A stretch of 34,154 bases of DNA from Pyrodictiaceae archaeon (GTDB lineage Archaea; Thermoproteota; Thermoprotei_A; Sulfolobales; Pyrodictiaceae): assembly GCA_027046265.1 (NCBI GenBank), contig JALTZF010000067.1, positions 19,642 to 53,795 of the forward strand, in the 5' to 3' direction. The notes under the pieces were generated by a model. That model had not been told where the DNA came from. It worked only from the letters and a program-made list of their open reading frames with translations, and made no database searches. The position numbers and the translations under genes are program-made. How positions within the stretch are numbered: the stretch's first letter is position 1; the number at the start of each line of letters is the position of its first letter. Of the stretch, positions 1 through 7,551 are shown piece after piece.

Positions 1-1056
1 CAATGCATACTCTATGTTTGCTATCCTCTTATATTTCTCAATCTCGCGACTCGATATTTCTTTTTTCCCCATCTTAAATGCTGTCTTGAAAGCTTCACGA
101 TCGCTCCCCCTAAATCCGAGCCCATAAGCAGTTATCTGCGCTGCTACATCTTGATTATCTTGTGCGATTGACGACGCTACGTCAAGCACGAACTCCTTAC
201 CGTAAATCTTGGATAACTGAGTAGCAAGCCTAGGATCTACGCGCATGAGCCTAGCAGCATGCTTGGAAGTCAGTAATTTATGCCTTACCAGTATTTCTAA
301 AACACTCTGGACATCTTTTGGATCAATATTCTTATTCTCGTCAAGCTTTTCAGCTATGGCCTTAGCTATAACCTTACGTTCATAACCTCCTCTCATTACA
401 CGATAAAGTTCAATAGCTTTTGAGATAGATAGCTCATCTAAGTTTACATAATGGAATAGTGACTCCCTCATTATAGATGCTATTGTTAAAGCGTGTTTAG
501 AACCTAGTATAAGGCTCTTTATAGCATTATTATAATCACCATACTTCTTAGAGAGCATCCTTGCTTGTTGTTCAGCTTTGCTCTTAGTCAGAACATAAAA
601 TCCCTTCCTCCCTCTCCGTATAAACCCAAGTATCCGTAGTCGAGCATAAGCCTCTCTCTGCTGCTGTGACATTCTTCCTAGGGGTTTATCTAGGCGTCTT
701 CCAAAACTTGTACCCAACTTTCTTAGGTCATTTACCACATTATCAAGAAAAAGGCTCTTCCTCGCTGTACTGCAAAACATGTCAGCAATTATTCTCCTTA
801 GAACTTCCTTGTCGTTTTCCCTCTTGGTAAAAACTGATGATAAAACAAAGGCAACATCACCTAAAGTTAACTTGCCTCTTAACGCTATATAGTTTAAGAG
901 TAAATTGGCACCATCGACCTCCTCGCTAAGCGTGACCTTTACTCCATGCTCCCGCGCAGACTGGGCTATCTTTGTGACAAGCTCCGGTATGTCTTCTATG
1001 CTGACATCTAGTATTGAGTCTTCTCTACAAGCTGAAGACCTTAGATAATGCCTCAT
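1..1056 (-). CDS. VWA/CoxE-like protein, partial (C-terminus outside window)
   Basis: An open frame of 352 codons runs off the left edge, so the stop codon is not seen. The ATG start follows a GAGGAG ribosome binding site by about 8 bases and lies inside the 3' end of the MoxR-type ATPase gene, overlapping it by 32 bases. This implies translational coupling. The N-terminus has the helical character of CoxE-like VWA proteins that pair with MoxR ATPases: a segment about not losing segments of a helical bundle, followed by basic helices near residues 95-150. The VWA metal-ion site (DxSxS) would be further on and is not in the window. The assignment therefore rests mainly on the MoxR neighbour and general resemblance. 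Such pairs are thought to act as chaperones that insert metals or remodel complexes; the substrate here is unknown. Confidence 0.6.
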   Translation of the reverse strand, partial: MRHYLRSSACREDSILDVSIEDIPELVTKIAQSAREHGVKVTLSEEVDGANLLLNYIALRGKLTLGDVAFVLSSVFTKRENDKEVLRRIIADMFCSTARKSLFLDNVVNDLRKLGTSFGRRLDKPLGRMSQQQREAYARLRILGFIRRGRKGFYVLTKSKAEQQARMLSKKYGDYNNAIKSLILGSKHALTIASIMRESLFHYVNLDELSISKAIELYRVMRGGYERKVIAKAIAEKLDENKNIDPKDVQSVLEILVRHKLLTSKHAARLMRVDPRLATQLSKIYGKEFVLDVASSIAQDNQDVAAQITAYGLGFRGSDREAFKTAFKMGKKEISSREIEKYKRIANIEYAL

Positions 1057-2023
1057 CTACCAGCTCCTCTTCTCCAACACGTTTATAGAGTATTATTTGT
1101 GCGGCATCAATGACATCTCTATCTTCAACTACATTTTTGCCGCGTAAGTAAGCAAGCCTACCAGCTATGCGTGCCCATAGAACAGTGTCTGCTGGGCCAG
1201 GCTTATATAGTGACTTTCTCCTTAGGATGTCTATGACGCTTATCATTCTCTTCACTATGTGGCTCGGGAGCTCAGCATTAACGTCATACCTTATCTTAAC
1301 TATCTGGTACTCTAGCTCAGGGGGAGGATAATCAAATGGTACTCTGACTACGCGGCGGAGGAACGCGTCACTTAGCTCTGTCTGAGCATAGTCTTCGGGA
1401 TTGCTCGTAAAGATAATCTGGAAGCCATCACCTCTAGCCTTAAAAACCTTCTTAAGTTCTGGCACAATAATCCTCCTCTTATCTATTATGTCCAATAACA
1501 TGTTCTGGAACTCTTCATTACTCCTTCTAATCTCATCGACAAGAACGCCAGCATCAAGTAATAAAGCAGCAAGCAGTGGACGTGGTATAAAGCTCTTCTC
1601 TGTGAATCCATATCTGAGAGCCATTAAGGGGTGAAAATCACCTATAACTCTGTACTCATTGTAGTTTTCACTACAAGGTATTACAAGTGCGGGTTTTCCC
1701 GCCCAAAGGGTAAGTATGGCCTCGCCAATCTCTGTCTTTCCAGTGCCTGGTGGGCCTTCGAAGAGTACTGGACGCCCTGCAAGAAATGCAGCGACAACCA
1801 GAGTAACCACTCTCTCATCAACTATAAGCTTATATCTTTCCAGGAGCGATCTAGTCATTTTGCGAGGATCTCTTATGGGCTCTATTGATCTCTCTATTAT
1901 ATGCTTGTAGATAGCCTTAACCTTTTCATCAATACTCTCCTCAGCCTCATTATTTGCTTCAATAAGTGGCAGAGAACTCACTACCTCCCCGAAATCAGTT
2001 CTGCTGACCTCTTCTTTACTCAA
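1025..2023 (-). CDS. MoxR-family AAA ATPase
   Basis: This 332-residue AAA+ ATPase has a Walker A motif GPPGTGKT at residues 90-97, a Walker B-like GVLVDEI at 159-165, sensor 1 in the TSNPED segment near residue 208, and a candidate arginine finger in the LRR at 222-224. The order, spacing and total length fit the MoxR family. Members use ATP to remodel or activate partner complexes and are typically encoded with a VWA-domain protein, as here, where the next gene overlaps the 3' end. The start is TTG, preceded by GGGGGAGGG about 4 bases upstream; no better ATG lies nearby. The client complex cannot be told from this window. Confidence 0.9.
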   Translation of the reverse strand: MSKEEVSRTDFGEVVSSLPLIEANNEAEESIDEKVKAIYKHIIERSIEPIRDPRKMTRSLLERYKLIVDERVVTLVVAAFLAGRPVLFEGPPGTGKTEIGEAILTLWAGKPALVIPCSENYNEYRVIGDFHPLMALRYGFTEKSFIPRPLLAALLLDAGVLVDEIRRSNEEFQNMLLDIIDKRRIIVPELKKVFKARGDGFQIIFTSNPEDYAQTELSDAFLRRVVRVPFDYPPPELEYQIVKIRYDVNAELPSHIVKRMISVIDILRRKSLYKPGPADTVLWARIAGRLAYLRGKNVVEDRDVIDAAQIILYKRVGEEELVDEALSKVFSL

Positions 2024-2189
2024 TTACCCTCCCCCACCTATTTTTCGTAAATTGTTAACTCTGAAATCCTTAATCACTTTGGCGCTTAACAGTGATGTCG
2101 CATATAACTAGATTAGGGTTAGCTGAAAGTTAAACACCAGGGCGACAAACACATAATCATTATTTATGGGATTAGTGCAGGGAGGAACA

Positions 2190-2648
2190 ATGACGATACA
2201 TGACAACATAATATACAGTGTTAGAATAAAACATGGACCGGACACTCTCCACTACGATCTCTACTTTGAGAATAATGTGATTAAATTGAAATATCTGGGG
2301 GAATATTGGGAATCAATCAGGCCCTTGCGTGGACTCCAACGCTCTATGGATTTGCTACTGTATAAAATCAACAAAATAAAGAATAGACAACGGTCATCTG
2401 ATAAGGGGTACGATATACTGATTAGGTACTGTGAGATAAAGGAGTACGATCTACGACGCCCTGTAAAGAGGTCCCGAAAGCAACGGCTAGGAGGAAGAAC
2501 TATGATACAAGAAGACGTTAGATCTCCAAGACTAATACTTATCTTACGTGACGGAAGACGTTTTGAAATAGAATTCTCACCAAAGGTATATGAGTTAGTA
2601 AAAAAGCTTGTAAAGAAGTACATTGAAGAAAGGCTGAAAAAATGCTAG
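2190..2648 (+). CDS. Hypothetical protein (152 aa)
   Basis: I do not recognise this family. The reading frame opens 24 bases earlier, at an ATG at 2166, but the ATG used here is directly preceded by GGAGG with a 4-base spacer, so it is the more likely start. The protein is rich in charged residues. Its C-terminal 45 residues look like a beta hairpin (LILILRDGRRFEIEF) followed by a basic amphipathic helix rich in Lys and Glu, which could bind nucleic acid or a partner. There is no membrane segment and no cysteine cluster. It is divergent from the MoxR gene and convergent with the 94-aa gene, with a C/D guide RNA between. The antisense frame is rich in Ser, Phe and Leu and looks like a shadow. 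Confidence 0.6.
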   Translation: MTIHDNIIYSVRIKHGPDTLHYDLYFENNVIKLKYLGEYWESIRPLRGLQRSMDLLLYKINKIKNRQRSSDKGYDILIRYCEIKEYDLRRPVKRSRKQRLGGRTMIQEDVRSPRLILILRDGRRFEIEFSPKVYELVKKLVKKYIEERLKKC

Positions 2649-2724
2649 AAAGAAGATAGGAGACAGAAACACAGTATCCCTTTAAGCGAGAACACTAAAA
2701 GTGTGATTTTAGATAGCGTATAGT

Positions 2725-2786
2725 CGTGAATGATGTGAGCCCGATAGGCTGAAAGAGTAGATGATGTAGGATCAACCAGCTGACAT
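2725..2786 (+). ncRNA. C/D-box guide sRNA (dual guide)
   Basis: The layout is almost ideal for an archaeal C/D sRNA. A C box ATGATGT is at 2730-2736 and a 12-base guide at 2737-2748. Box D' CTGA is at 2749-2752, followed by an 8-base spacer. Box C' ATGATGT is at 2761-2767, a second 12-base guide at 2768-2779, and box D CTGA at 2780-2783. Both guides are exactly 12 bases and both C boxes share the same final-T variant. A TATA-like CTAAAAG lies about 30 bases upstream of box C. The second guide is complementary to CTGGTTGATCCT, which resembles the conserved 5' end of archaeal 16S rRNA. The first is complementary to CCTATCGGGCTC, whose core resembles a site shortly after it. The rRNA comparison is from memory. 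The terminal stem is short, about 3 bp. Confidence 0.8.
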
Positions 2787-2789
2787 ATG

Positions 2790-3074
2790 TTATGACTCAA
2801 AACCTGAGATGTAAGCCTTTACACCGAAAATTGTGTCAGAAAGCGCCTTTAAGGTGTTAGTAATTCTTTCTCTCATTTTCTCGACAGAGTCCTTGTCAGC
2901 ATTGTCTTGAAGCAGTATTTCGACATAGTACAACTCACCTACAATGCCTGATTTCTTAACATCAATTCTCCCAGTGTCTCCTACTATTTTCTTTATAGCC
3001 TCTACAGCTCTATTGGCATCATCCTCGTAGTATGTATTAAAGAAGACACGTAGGGCTTTCCGAAGTTTTGACAT
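2790..3074 (-). CDS. Hypothetical protein (94 aa)
   Basis: I do not recognise this small protein with certainty. The frame is open further upstream, but the ATG chosen follows a GGGTG ribosome binding site by about 9 bases and leaves the gene 7 bases after the stop of the YkgJ-type gene, so the two are probably co-transcribed. The predicted pattern (strand near RVFFNTY, helix over DANRAVEAIKKIV, strand near YYVEILL, helix over SVEKMRERITNTLKAL, then a short strand) suggests a compact alpha/beta ferredoxin-like fold, as in many small RNA-binding or ligand-binding archaeal proteins. That is inference only. There are no cysteines or membrane segments. Confidence 0.65.
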   Translation of the reverse strand: MSKLRKALRVFFNTYYEDDANRAVEAIKKIVGDTGRIDVKKSGIVGELYYVEILLQDNADKDSVEKMRERITNTLKALSDTIFGVKAYISGFES

Positions 3075-3081
3075 GGTGTTT

Positions 3082-3651
3082 TCACCCAAACCTTGTAATA
3101 TAATCATCCAAATCATATGCTCTTTTACACTCTTTTAAATCGCCTACTCTCTTTAAATTCTTCTCCTTAACAATGCCCTCTATAGCCCTGAATTCGAGCA
3201 AGACGTCTTTCACAGCTTCAAACTCACCAGGAAAAACGGCAGGTATGAGCTCTGGCTTATTTTCAAGCCTCTTAAGTAGCTTAACACCATGCTTCCTAAT
3301 CCACTCGCATTTCGCTGAAACCATTAGCCTATTAGTGGGCATCTCCACTAGTAATGGATACATCTTGCATGCCAGAGGCTTACTATCATGAATAGTACAT
3401 AGCCTAGTCTGCTTGTCAAAGAATGGACAATAACCCTTGATAATCCATCTATAGAGACCAATAACACATATATCCTTCTCATCTTTAAACACTAAAGTAG
3501 GCTCAAAGAAGAGCTCAACACCCAGTCTATCTGCAATCTCTTCTAGCAAACGTTTCTCCCAAGGAAAGACAATGGGTGCTTCAACACTCTTTTCAAAGTA
3601 ACAACATCTATCACAGAATAAACACTTGAATACTGGCACTCCCCGGGCCAC
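3082..3651 (-). CDS. YkgJ-type cysteine-cluster protein
   Basis: The N-terminus has the CxxCxxCC signature (C10, C13, C16, C17). Further cysteines lie at C62, C75, C85 and C95, the last in the segment PLACKMYPLL, which is characteristic of the YkgJ/UPF0153 family of putative zinc or iron-sulfur cluster proteins. The biochemical role of the family is not settled. The start used is GTG, 6 bases after the stop of the upstream zinc-ribbon mini-gene. A second GTG four codons later is also possible, since neither has a perfect ribosome binding site (GGTG lies close to the first). It forms a cluster with the 46-aa zinc ribbon upstream and the 94-aa gene downstream, suggesting a shared metal- or RNA-related job. 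Confidence 0.8.
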   Translation of the reverse strand: MARGVPVFKCLFCDRCCYFEKSVEAPIVFPWEKRLLEEIADRLGVELFFEPTLVFKDEKDICVIGLYRWIIKGYCPFFDKQTRLCTIHDSKPLACKMYPLLVEMPTNRLMVSAKCEWIRKHGVKLLKRLENKPELIPAVFPGEFEAVKDVLLEFRAIEGIVKEKNLKRVGDLKECKRAYDLDDYITRFG

Positions 3652-3657
3652 ACCACA

Positions 3658-3798
3658 TCACGCTATCCCACATTTATTACAAGAAACCACTATACTTACC
3701 GGCTCATCTCTATGCTTATCTCGCTTACACTGGAGACAACTTTGAAAAGATATTAAGTCTTCTACAACTACTCCAACAGTATCAGTAAGATCACGCAT
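3658..3798 (-). CDS. Small zinc-ribbon protein (46 aa)
   Basis: This short frame begins with ATG and encodes 46 residues with two CxxC knuckles, CLQC at residues 21-24 and CNKC at 40-43. They are separated by a charged loop (KRDKHRDE) and a strand (VSIVV), the layout of a one-domain zinc ribbon. Its stop lies just 6 bases before the GTG start of the YkgJ-type gene on the same strand, so the two are likely co-transcribed. There is no clear ribosome binding site. A TTAAAA sequence lies upstream but is close to the ATG. The paired CxxC motifs with conserved spacing are unlikely by chance. The family and role are not recognised. Confidence 0.6.
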   Translation of the reverse strand: MRDLTDTVGVVVEDLISFQSCLQCKRDKHRDEPVSIVVSCNKCGIA

Positions 3799-4105
3799 AG
3801 AGAAGTTTTAAGCCAAATCCTTCCAATAATATTAATAGGGTTGAGCAGTTAGCCATGATGAAGGGTGCAAACGCAGAACCATTGTAATGTAGAGGAGAAC
3901 CCGACTGAGCCTAACACTTGGCCTCGGTAGAAGGGGATATTCGTCACACCCAATATTTCAGCACTCGGCAAACTCCTCACAGGCTCCTCTACTCCAGCAG
4001 TTGCCTCCATCTAAGCACTAACCCTTTACGAACTTTAAGACTTACCGTACCTATGTTATACTTATATTATAGTGCTCTGGCTAGGACAAGTGTAGGGTGA
4101 AGACT
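3799..4105. other. Intergenic region between divergent genes
   Basis: This stretch holds the second C/D sRNA candidate and two plus-strand promoter-like sequences: AATAATATTAA at about 3825-3835, upstream of the RNA, and CTTATATTATA at about 4065-4075, upstream of the 37-aa mini-gene. A 60-codon frame in the middle has no ribosome binding site and an unremarkable composition, and I do not call it. Confidence 0.5.
3849..3914 (+). ncRNA. Candidate C/D-box guide sRNA
   Basis: A perfect C box ATGATGA (3855-3861) and a perfect D box CTGA (3905-3908) are 43 bases apart, the usual spacing. Between them are a 12-base guide, a degenerate D' (CAGA, 3874-3877) and a degenerate C' (TGTAGA, 3888-3893, keeping the outer TG and GA). 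The flanks TTAGCC and GCCTAA pair except for one C-C mismatch, giving a terminal stem. An AT-rich TATA-like element lies about 20-30 bases upstream. Targets would be CGTTTGCACCCT (D' guide) and TCGGGTTCTCCT (D guide); I cannot place either in an rRNA or tRNA. Weaker than the RNA at 2725-2786 because the internal boxes are imperfect. Confidence 0.5.
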
Positions 4106-4219
4106 ATGGGTGGAAGGCAAAGAACAAGTCTGTTCATGTCAACCGAGGAGAGCACATCTCGTCAAGCACGTGAAAGAGCAGAGAAACAAGTTAAAGCAAG
4201 GAAGAAAAAGCGCAAGTAA
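4106..4219 (+). CDS. Small basic protein (37 aa)
   Basis: An ATG preceded by GGGTGA with 5-6 bases spacing opens a frame of 37 codons. The N-terminal half is polar, with MSTEES and SRQAR segments. The C-terminal half is a run of Lys and Arg (KARKKKRK at the very end), like the RNA-binding tails of small ribosome-associated proteins. A good TATA-like CTTATATTATA lies about 35 bases upstream, and the gene sits just ahead of the ribosomal superoperon. I do not recognise the family. The ribosome binding site, promoter and composition together make expression plausible, but short basic frames can arise by chance. Confidence 0.45.
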   Translation: MGGRQRTSLFMSTEESTSRQARERAEKQVKARKKKRK

Positions 4220-4378
4220 GGCTTAGTTGCTGAAATAGGGTAGGCAATATTATCATTGTTTTTAGCTTGCCCATAAAATTACATTAGGGTGGTGTAAATC
4301 ATTATATACTATGTGACCATTACAGTTATCTCCATCGCTGTCCCCTAATCCTTTTCCATAAGATTGGGTGCTTAGATA

Positions 4379-5230
4379 TTGGCCTTTACAATAAAACCGC
4401 GTAGTACAAAGCTTAGAATAGTGCTACCAGCATCTTATAGCTCTACAGAGCCTAACTTATTATTTAAGACAATTAAATGGGGCTTAGTAGGCAGAACAGC
4501 GGGAATATTTAGAGTTAGCGAAGTAGTCATCTATGTTGATCGTGACAGCGCAATGCATGATGGTAAGTTAGGAAAAAACATTCTTGAATATATGGTCTTG
4601 GCACCGTATCTTAGAAAGCGTGTATACCCTCCTAACATTCCTGAACTACGCTATGTAGGCATTCTTCCCCCGTTACAGCTCCCAACACATGGTGCCGGAG
4701 GCCCGCAGCCTGGCGAGTGTAGGGAAGCACTCATAGTTGCCGTGGATAGTACAAGTGTAACTGTTGAGGCAGGACTAGGTAAGCTGGTTAAGCTTAGTGG
4801 TATTGATGTCAGACAGTTCAAGAAAAATGATAGAGTAATTGTGTGTATAAAGTCTCTAAGGCCTAGCATAAGACTACGTCTTGCACGTAAAGGAGAAATT
4901 TATTCTGGTTTTAAGGTAGTTCTCACTAAAGGATTCAAAACCACATTAGATGATGGCAGTCTACTCGTAGCTACGAGTAGACTTGGCGAGAGGGTTACAC
5001 CTAGACTACTAGAAGAAATAGTCAACGAAGCTAGACATCGCGGCTCCGTATCAGTTCTTTTTGGTGCACCCGATCGCGGTCTTTACGAAATAGCTAGTGA
5101 GGAAGGCCTAGAACTCAGCGATGTTGTAGATTATATTATTAACACTATACCAGGTCAGGGTACACGTACGGTACGAGTAGAGGAGGCGCTACTAGCTACA
5201 CTTTCCTTAATTAATATGTATCTTGATTAG
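4379..5230 (+). CDS. SPOUT-fold RNA methyltransferase (COG2106-type)
   Basis: This 283-residue protein resembles the archaeal SPOUT methyltransferases of the C9orf114/COG2106 family, thought to methylate RNA. Seen in the sequence are an N-terminal strand-helix part with YVDRDS, a central segment LPPLQLPTHGAGG followed by an OB-like insert (residues about 110-165), and a C-terminal part with VLFGAPDRGLYEI and IPGQGTRTVRVEEALLATL. The latter is the deep-knot region expected to bind S-adenosylmethionine. Genes of this family commonly precede rpl3 in archaea, as here, which supports the call. The start is TTG, with GGGTG about 9 bases upstream. The modified nucleotide is not known from the sequence; rRNA is the natural guess from context. 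Confidence 0.85.
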   Translation: MAFTIKPRSTKLRIVLPASYSSTEPNLLFKTIKWGLVGRTAGIFRVSEVVIYVDRDSAMHDGKLGKNILEYMVLAPYLRKRVYPPNIPELRYVGILPPLQLPTHGAGGPQPGECREALIVAVDSTSVTVEAGLGKLVKLSGIDVRQFKKNDRVIVCIKSLRPSIRLRLARKGEIYSGFKVVLTKGFKTTLDDGSLLVATSRLGERVTPRLLEEIVNEARHRGSVSVLFGAPDRGLYEIASEEGLELSDVVDYIINTIPGQGTRTVRVEEALLATLSLINMYLD

Positions 5231-5251
5231 CTCTGTAGCCCTGCAAACAAG

Positions 5252-5264
5252 GGTTTAAAATAAT
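5252..5264 (+). promoter_or_regulatory. Probable rpl3 operon promoter (TATA region)
   Basis: GGTTTAAAATAAT fits an archaeal BRE/TATA element and would place transcription start about 45 bases ahead of the L3 start codon. It is the first strong TATA-like sequence before the L3-L4-L23 genes. Confidence 0.45.
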
Positions 5265-5330
5265 AAGGGGCACCTAGTACAAGGCCGGATTAGGGGTTTC
5301 GCACAGAAGCCAGTAGCGTGGTGGTGTAAT

Positions 5331-6374
5331 GTGGGTGCGCGAAAGAAACATGCGCCAAGGCGCGGAAGCCTCGCTGTTAGGCCGCGCAAGAGGGCTTCAA
5401 GGCTTGTGCCTAGAGTCAAGTCGTGGCCTAGTGTCGAGTCTGAGAACCCTATACCATTAGCGTTTCTAGCCTATAAGGTAGGCATGACTCATGCTTACAT
5501 AATAGATGACGAGCCAGGCTCGATAACACATGGTAGAGAAATATTCGTTCCTGTAACGGTGCTGGAAGCGCCGCCGATGGTTGTTGCGGCAGTAAGAGTA
5601 TACGGTTATGATCCAAACATAGGTTTGTACACTCTTAGTGAGGCATGGGCTCAGCCAGAACAAATAACAGAAAAGTATAATGTGGACATCTATAGGTTAA
5701 TACCACGCTTACATGTGCCTGATACTGAAAAAGCTACTAACAAGCTCAAAAGCTTAATTAATGAAATATATGATGTTAGGATACTAGCGCTGACACAACC
5801 ACGCCTGGTTGGTGGTCTGAGCAAGAAGAAGCCAGACATCCTTGAGATAAGGATTGGAGGTGGCAAAGACCTAGCTCAGCGCCTCGAATACGCCATAGGA
5901 TTGCTTGGTGGAACAATAAGTGTAACTGATGTGTTTAGACCCGGCCAGTTTGTTGACGTAATAGCCGTCACGAGGGGCAAGGGATTCCAAGGCGTAATTA
6001 AGCGTCATGGTGTAAAGGAGCTCCCGAGATGGCATAAACACAGGAAGGGTAGCAGGAGCGGCCCCGGCACCCGTGGTCCAGCAACAACCTTCTCTTGGAG
6101 TGAAGTACCACAGCCTGGACAAATGGGCTTCCATCGCCGTACAGAGTACAACAAGCGTATACTAAAGATAGGAGAGAATGGCTATGAAATAACGCCTGCC
6201 GGGGGATTCCTCCACTATGGTATTGTAAGAAGCACCTATGTACTGCTTGCTGGTAGTGTGCCCGGTACACCCAAGAGACCAATAGTACTCCGTCACCCGG
6301 TTAGGGCGCTATGGAATCCAACAGAACCACCAAAGATAACTTATATTAGTTTACAAAGCAAACAAGGCAACTAA
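5331..6374 (+). CDS. rpl3: 50S ribosomal protein L3 (uL3)
   Basis: At 347 residues this is a full-length archaeal/eukaryotic-type L3, a large-subunit protein that reaches into the peptidyl-transferase centre. Diagnostic segments are the basic N-terminus with RGSLAVRPRKRA, FLAYKVGMTH near residue 45, TRGKGFQGVIKRHG near 215, and PQPGQMGFHRRTEYNK near 260. The start is GTG, preceded by GGTGGTG. It is the first ribosomal gene of the superoperon and is followed 66 bases later by L4. No truncation or missing region is evident. Confidence 0.97.
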   Translation: MGARKKHAPRRGSLAVRPRKRASRLVPRVKSWPSVESENPIPLAFLAYKVGMTHAYIIDDEPGSITHGREIFVPVTVLEAPPMVVAAVRVYGYDPNIGLYTLSEAWAQPEQITEKYNVDIYRLIPRLHVPDTEKATNKLKSLINEIYDVRILALTQPRLVGGLSKKKPDILEIRIGGGKDLAQRLEYAIGLLGGTISVTDVFRPGQFVDVIAVTRGKGFQGVIKRHGVKELPRWHKHRKGSRSGPGTRGPATTFSWSEVPQPGQMGFHRRTEYNKRILKIGENGYEITPAGGFLHYGIVRSTYVLLAGSVPGTPKRPIVLRHPVRALWNPTEPPKITYISLQSKQGN

Positions 6375-6381
6375 CAGTCTC

Positions 6382-6391
6382 TTTTATATAC
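6382..6391 (+). promoter_or_regulatory. Possible internal promoter before rpl4
   Basis: TTTTATATAC is a near-ideal archaeal TATA box in the 66-base gap between L3 and L4. Predicted transcription start is about 25-30 bases before the L4 ATG. Confidence 0.4.
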
Positions 6392-6440
6392 ACTAGACTC
6401 CTAGATGGATAGCCATGGGTCTCAGAGAGGCGGTTAAGTC

Positions 6441-7271
6441 ATGAGCAAGAGGCTAGGCTCTACAATGTTCCTATTAGTCGCTGAGCCTCCTAGAGTACCC
6501 GTGTACAGTATAGATGGTAGTATTATTCAAGAAGTCTCTCTGCCTAGGGTCTTCGGTCTACCAGTACGCAAAGACCTTATACGGCGTGCGTTCCTTTCCG
6601 AGTTCACTGCACGATTACAGCCTAAAGGCCGGGACCCAATGGCTGGTAAGAGAACCACAGCAAGAAGTTTTGGTGTTGGGCTCGGTATAGCACGTGTACC
6701 TAGAATACCTGGGCTTGGCAGAGCAGCGTTTATAAACTCGGCTGTAGGAGGCCATCTTGCACATCCGCCACGTCCAGAGAAGAGAATTCACGAGGAGATT
6801 AACAAGAAGGAAAAGCGGCTAGCAACAGCATCGGCCTTAGCAGCTACGGCACGAGTTGAAATGGTTAAGGAAAGAGGCCATGTATTCGCTGTTGAACGTC
6901 TGCCAGTAATAATTGAGGACAAAATCGAGCAAAGCATTGCCAGAGTAAAGGATGCAAGAGCGTTTCTAGACAAGATAGGTGTATGGGCTGATATCGAAAG
7001 AGCACGAGCACGGACACGAATAAGGGCAGGCAAAGGGAAGAGGCGTGGACGCAGATACGTACAACCAAAGAGTGTCCTCTTCATTGTAGAAAACCATAAC
7101 TCACCCTTTGCAAGCGCCGTGAAGGGTCTACCAGGTGTTGACATAGCAGAACCAGACCTGGTTAATGTACTACACTTAGCTCCTGGAGGGGTCCCAGGTA
7201 GATTAACAGTTATCACTGAGAAAGCCCTCTACAGGCTTGGTAAACGCTTCGATAGCATCATTCTTGGCTGA
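6441..7271 (+). CDS. rpl4: 50S ribosomal protein L4 (uL4)
   Basis: This 276-residue archaeal-type L4 lines the polypeptide exit tunnel with its long basic loop. Visible markers are LPRVFGLPVRKDLIRRA near residue 34, the loop segment with AGKRTTARSFGVG and RVPRIPGLGRAAF (residues about 67-95), HPPRPEKRIHEEINKKEKR near 107, and the C-terminal NVLHLAPGGVPGRLTV. The ATG follows GAGGCGG by about 9 bases. It lies between L3 and L23, the standard archaeal order, and its length is normal. Confidence 0.97.
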   Translation: MSKRLGSTMFLLVAEPPRVPVYSIDGSIIQEVSLPRVFGLPVRKDLIRRAFLSEFTARLQPKGRDPMAGKRTTARSFGVGLGIARVPRIPGLGRAAFINSAVGGHLAHPPRPEKRIHEEINKKEKRLATASALAATARVEMVKERGHVFAVERLPVIIEDKIEQSIARVKDARAFLDKIGVWADIERARARTRIRAGKGKRRGRRYVQPKSVLFIVENHNSPFASAVKGLPGVDIAEPDLVNVLHLAPGGVPGRLTVITEKALYRLGKRFDSIILG

Positions 7272-7284
7272 TGGGTGAAGACGC

Positions 7285-7551
7285 ATGAGTTTTGACCCAT
7301 GGAAGATAATAATAAGGCCTGTACAAAGCGAAAAAGCTCTCCGCCTGATTGAGCAAGCCAATACACTGACTTTCATAGTAGAGCGTAGAGCGACAAAGCA
7401 CGACATAAAGAGGGCTGTTGAGGAGGCTTTCAACATTAAAGTCGAAAAAGTTAACACACTAATAACTCCACGCGGCGAAAAGAAAGCATATGTTAAGCTA
7501 TCTAGAGAATACAGTGCAACCGATATAGCAGCTCGGCTGGGCTTACTCTAA
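7285..7551 (+). CDS. rpl23: 50S ribosomal protein L23 (uL23)
   Basis: At 88 residues this is a typical archaeal L23, which sits at the tunnel exit and helps dock the signal recognition particle and SecY. It shows the family pattern [15 protein letters not shown] near the N-terminus, [26 protein letters not shown] in pieces over residues 35-60, and GEKKAYVKL towards the end. ATG follows GGGTGAAG. The gene ends the upstream block of the superoperon: L2 and S19, which normally follow it, are absent and the next 2.9 kb hold unrelated genes. Confidence 0.96.
   Translation: MSFDPWKIIIRPVQSEKALRLIEQANTLTFIVERRATKHDIKRAVEEAFNIKVEKVNTLITPRGEKKAYVKLSREYSATDIAARLGLL

Noticed and set aside
2090-2145. 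TTAAC...GTTAA stem enclosing GTGATGT and CTGA, a possible C/D sRNA
   Set aside because: Only 24 bases lie between the boxes, too few for D'/C' and two guides; no internal boxes are visible.
3918-4100. 60-codon plus-strand frame
   Set aside because: No ribosome binding site, Ser/Leu/Thr-rich non-specific composition, and it overlaps promoter-like sequence for the next gene.
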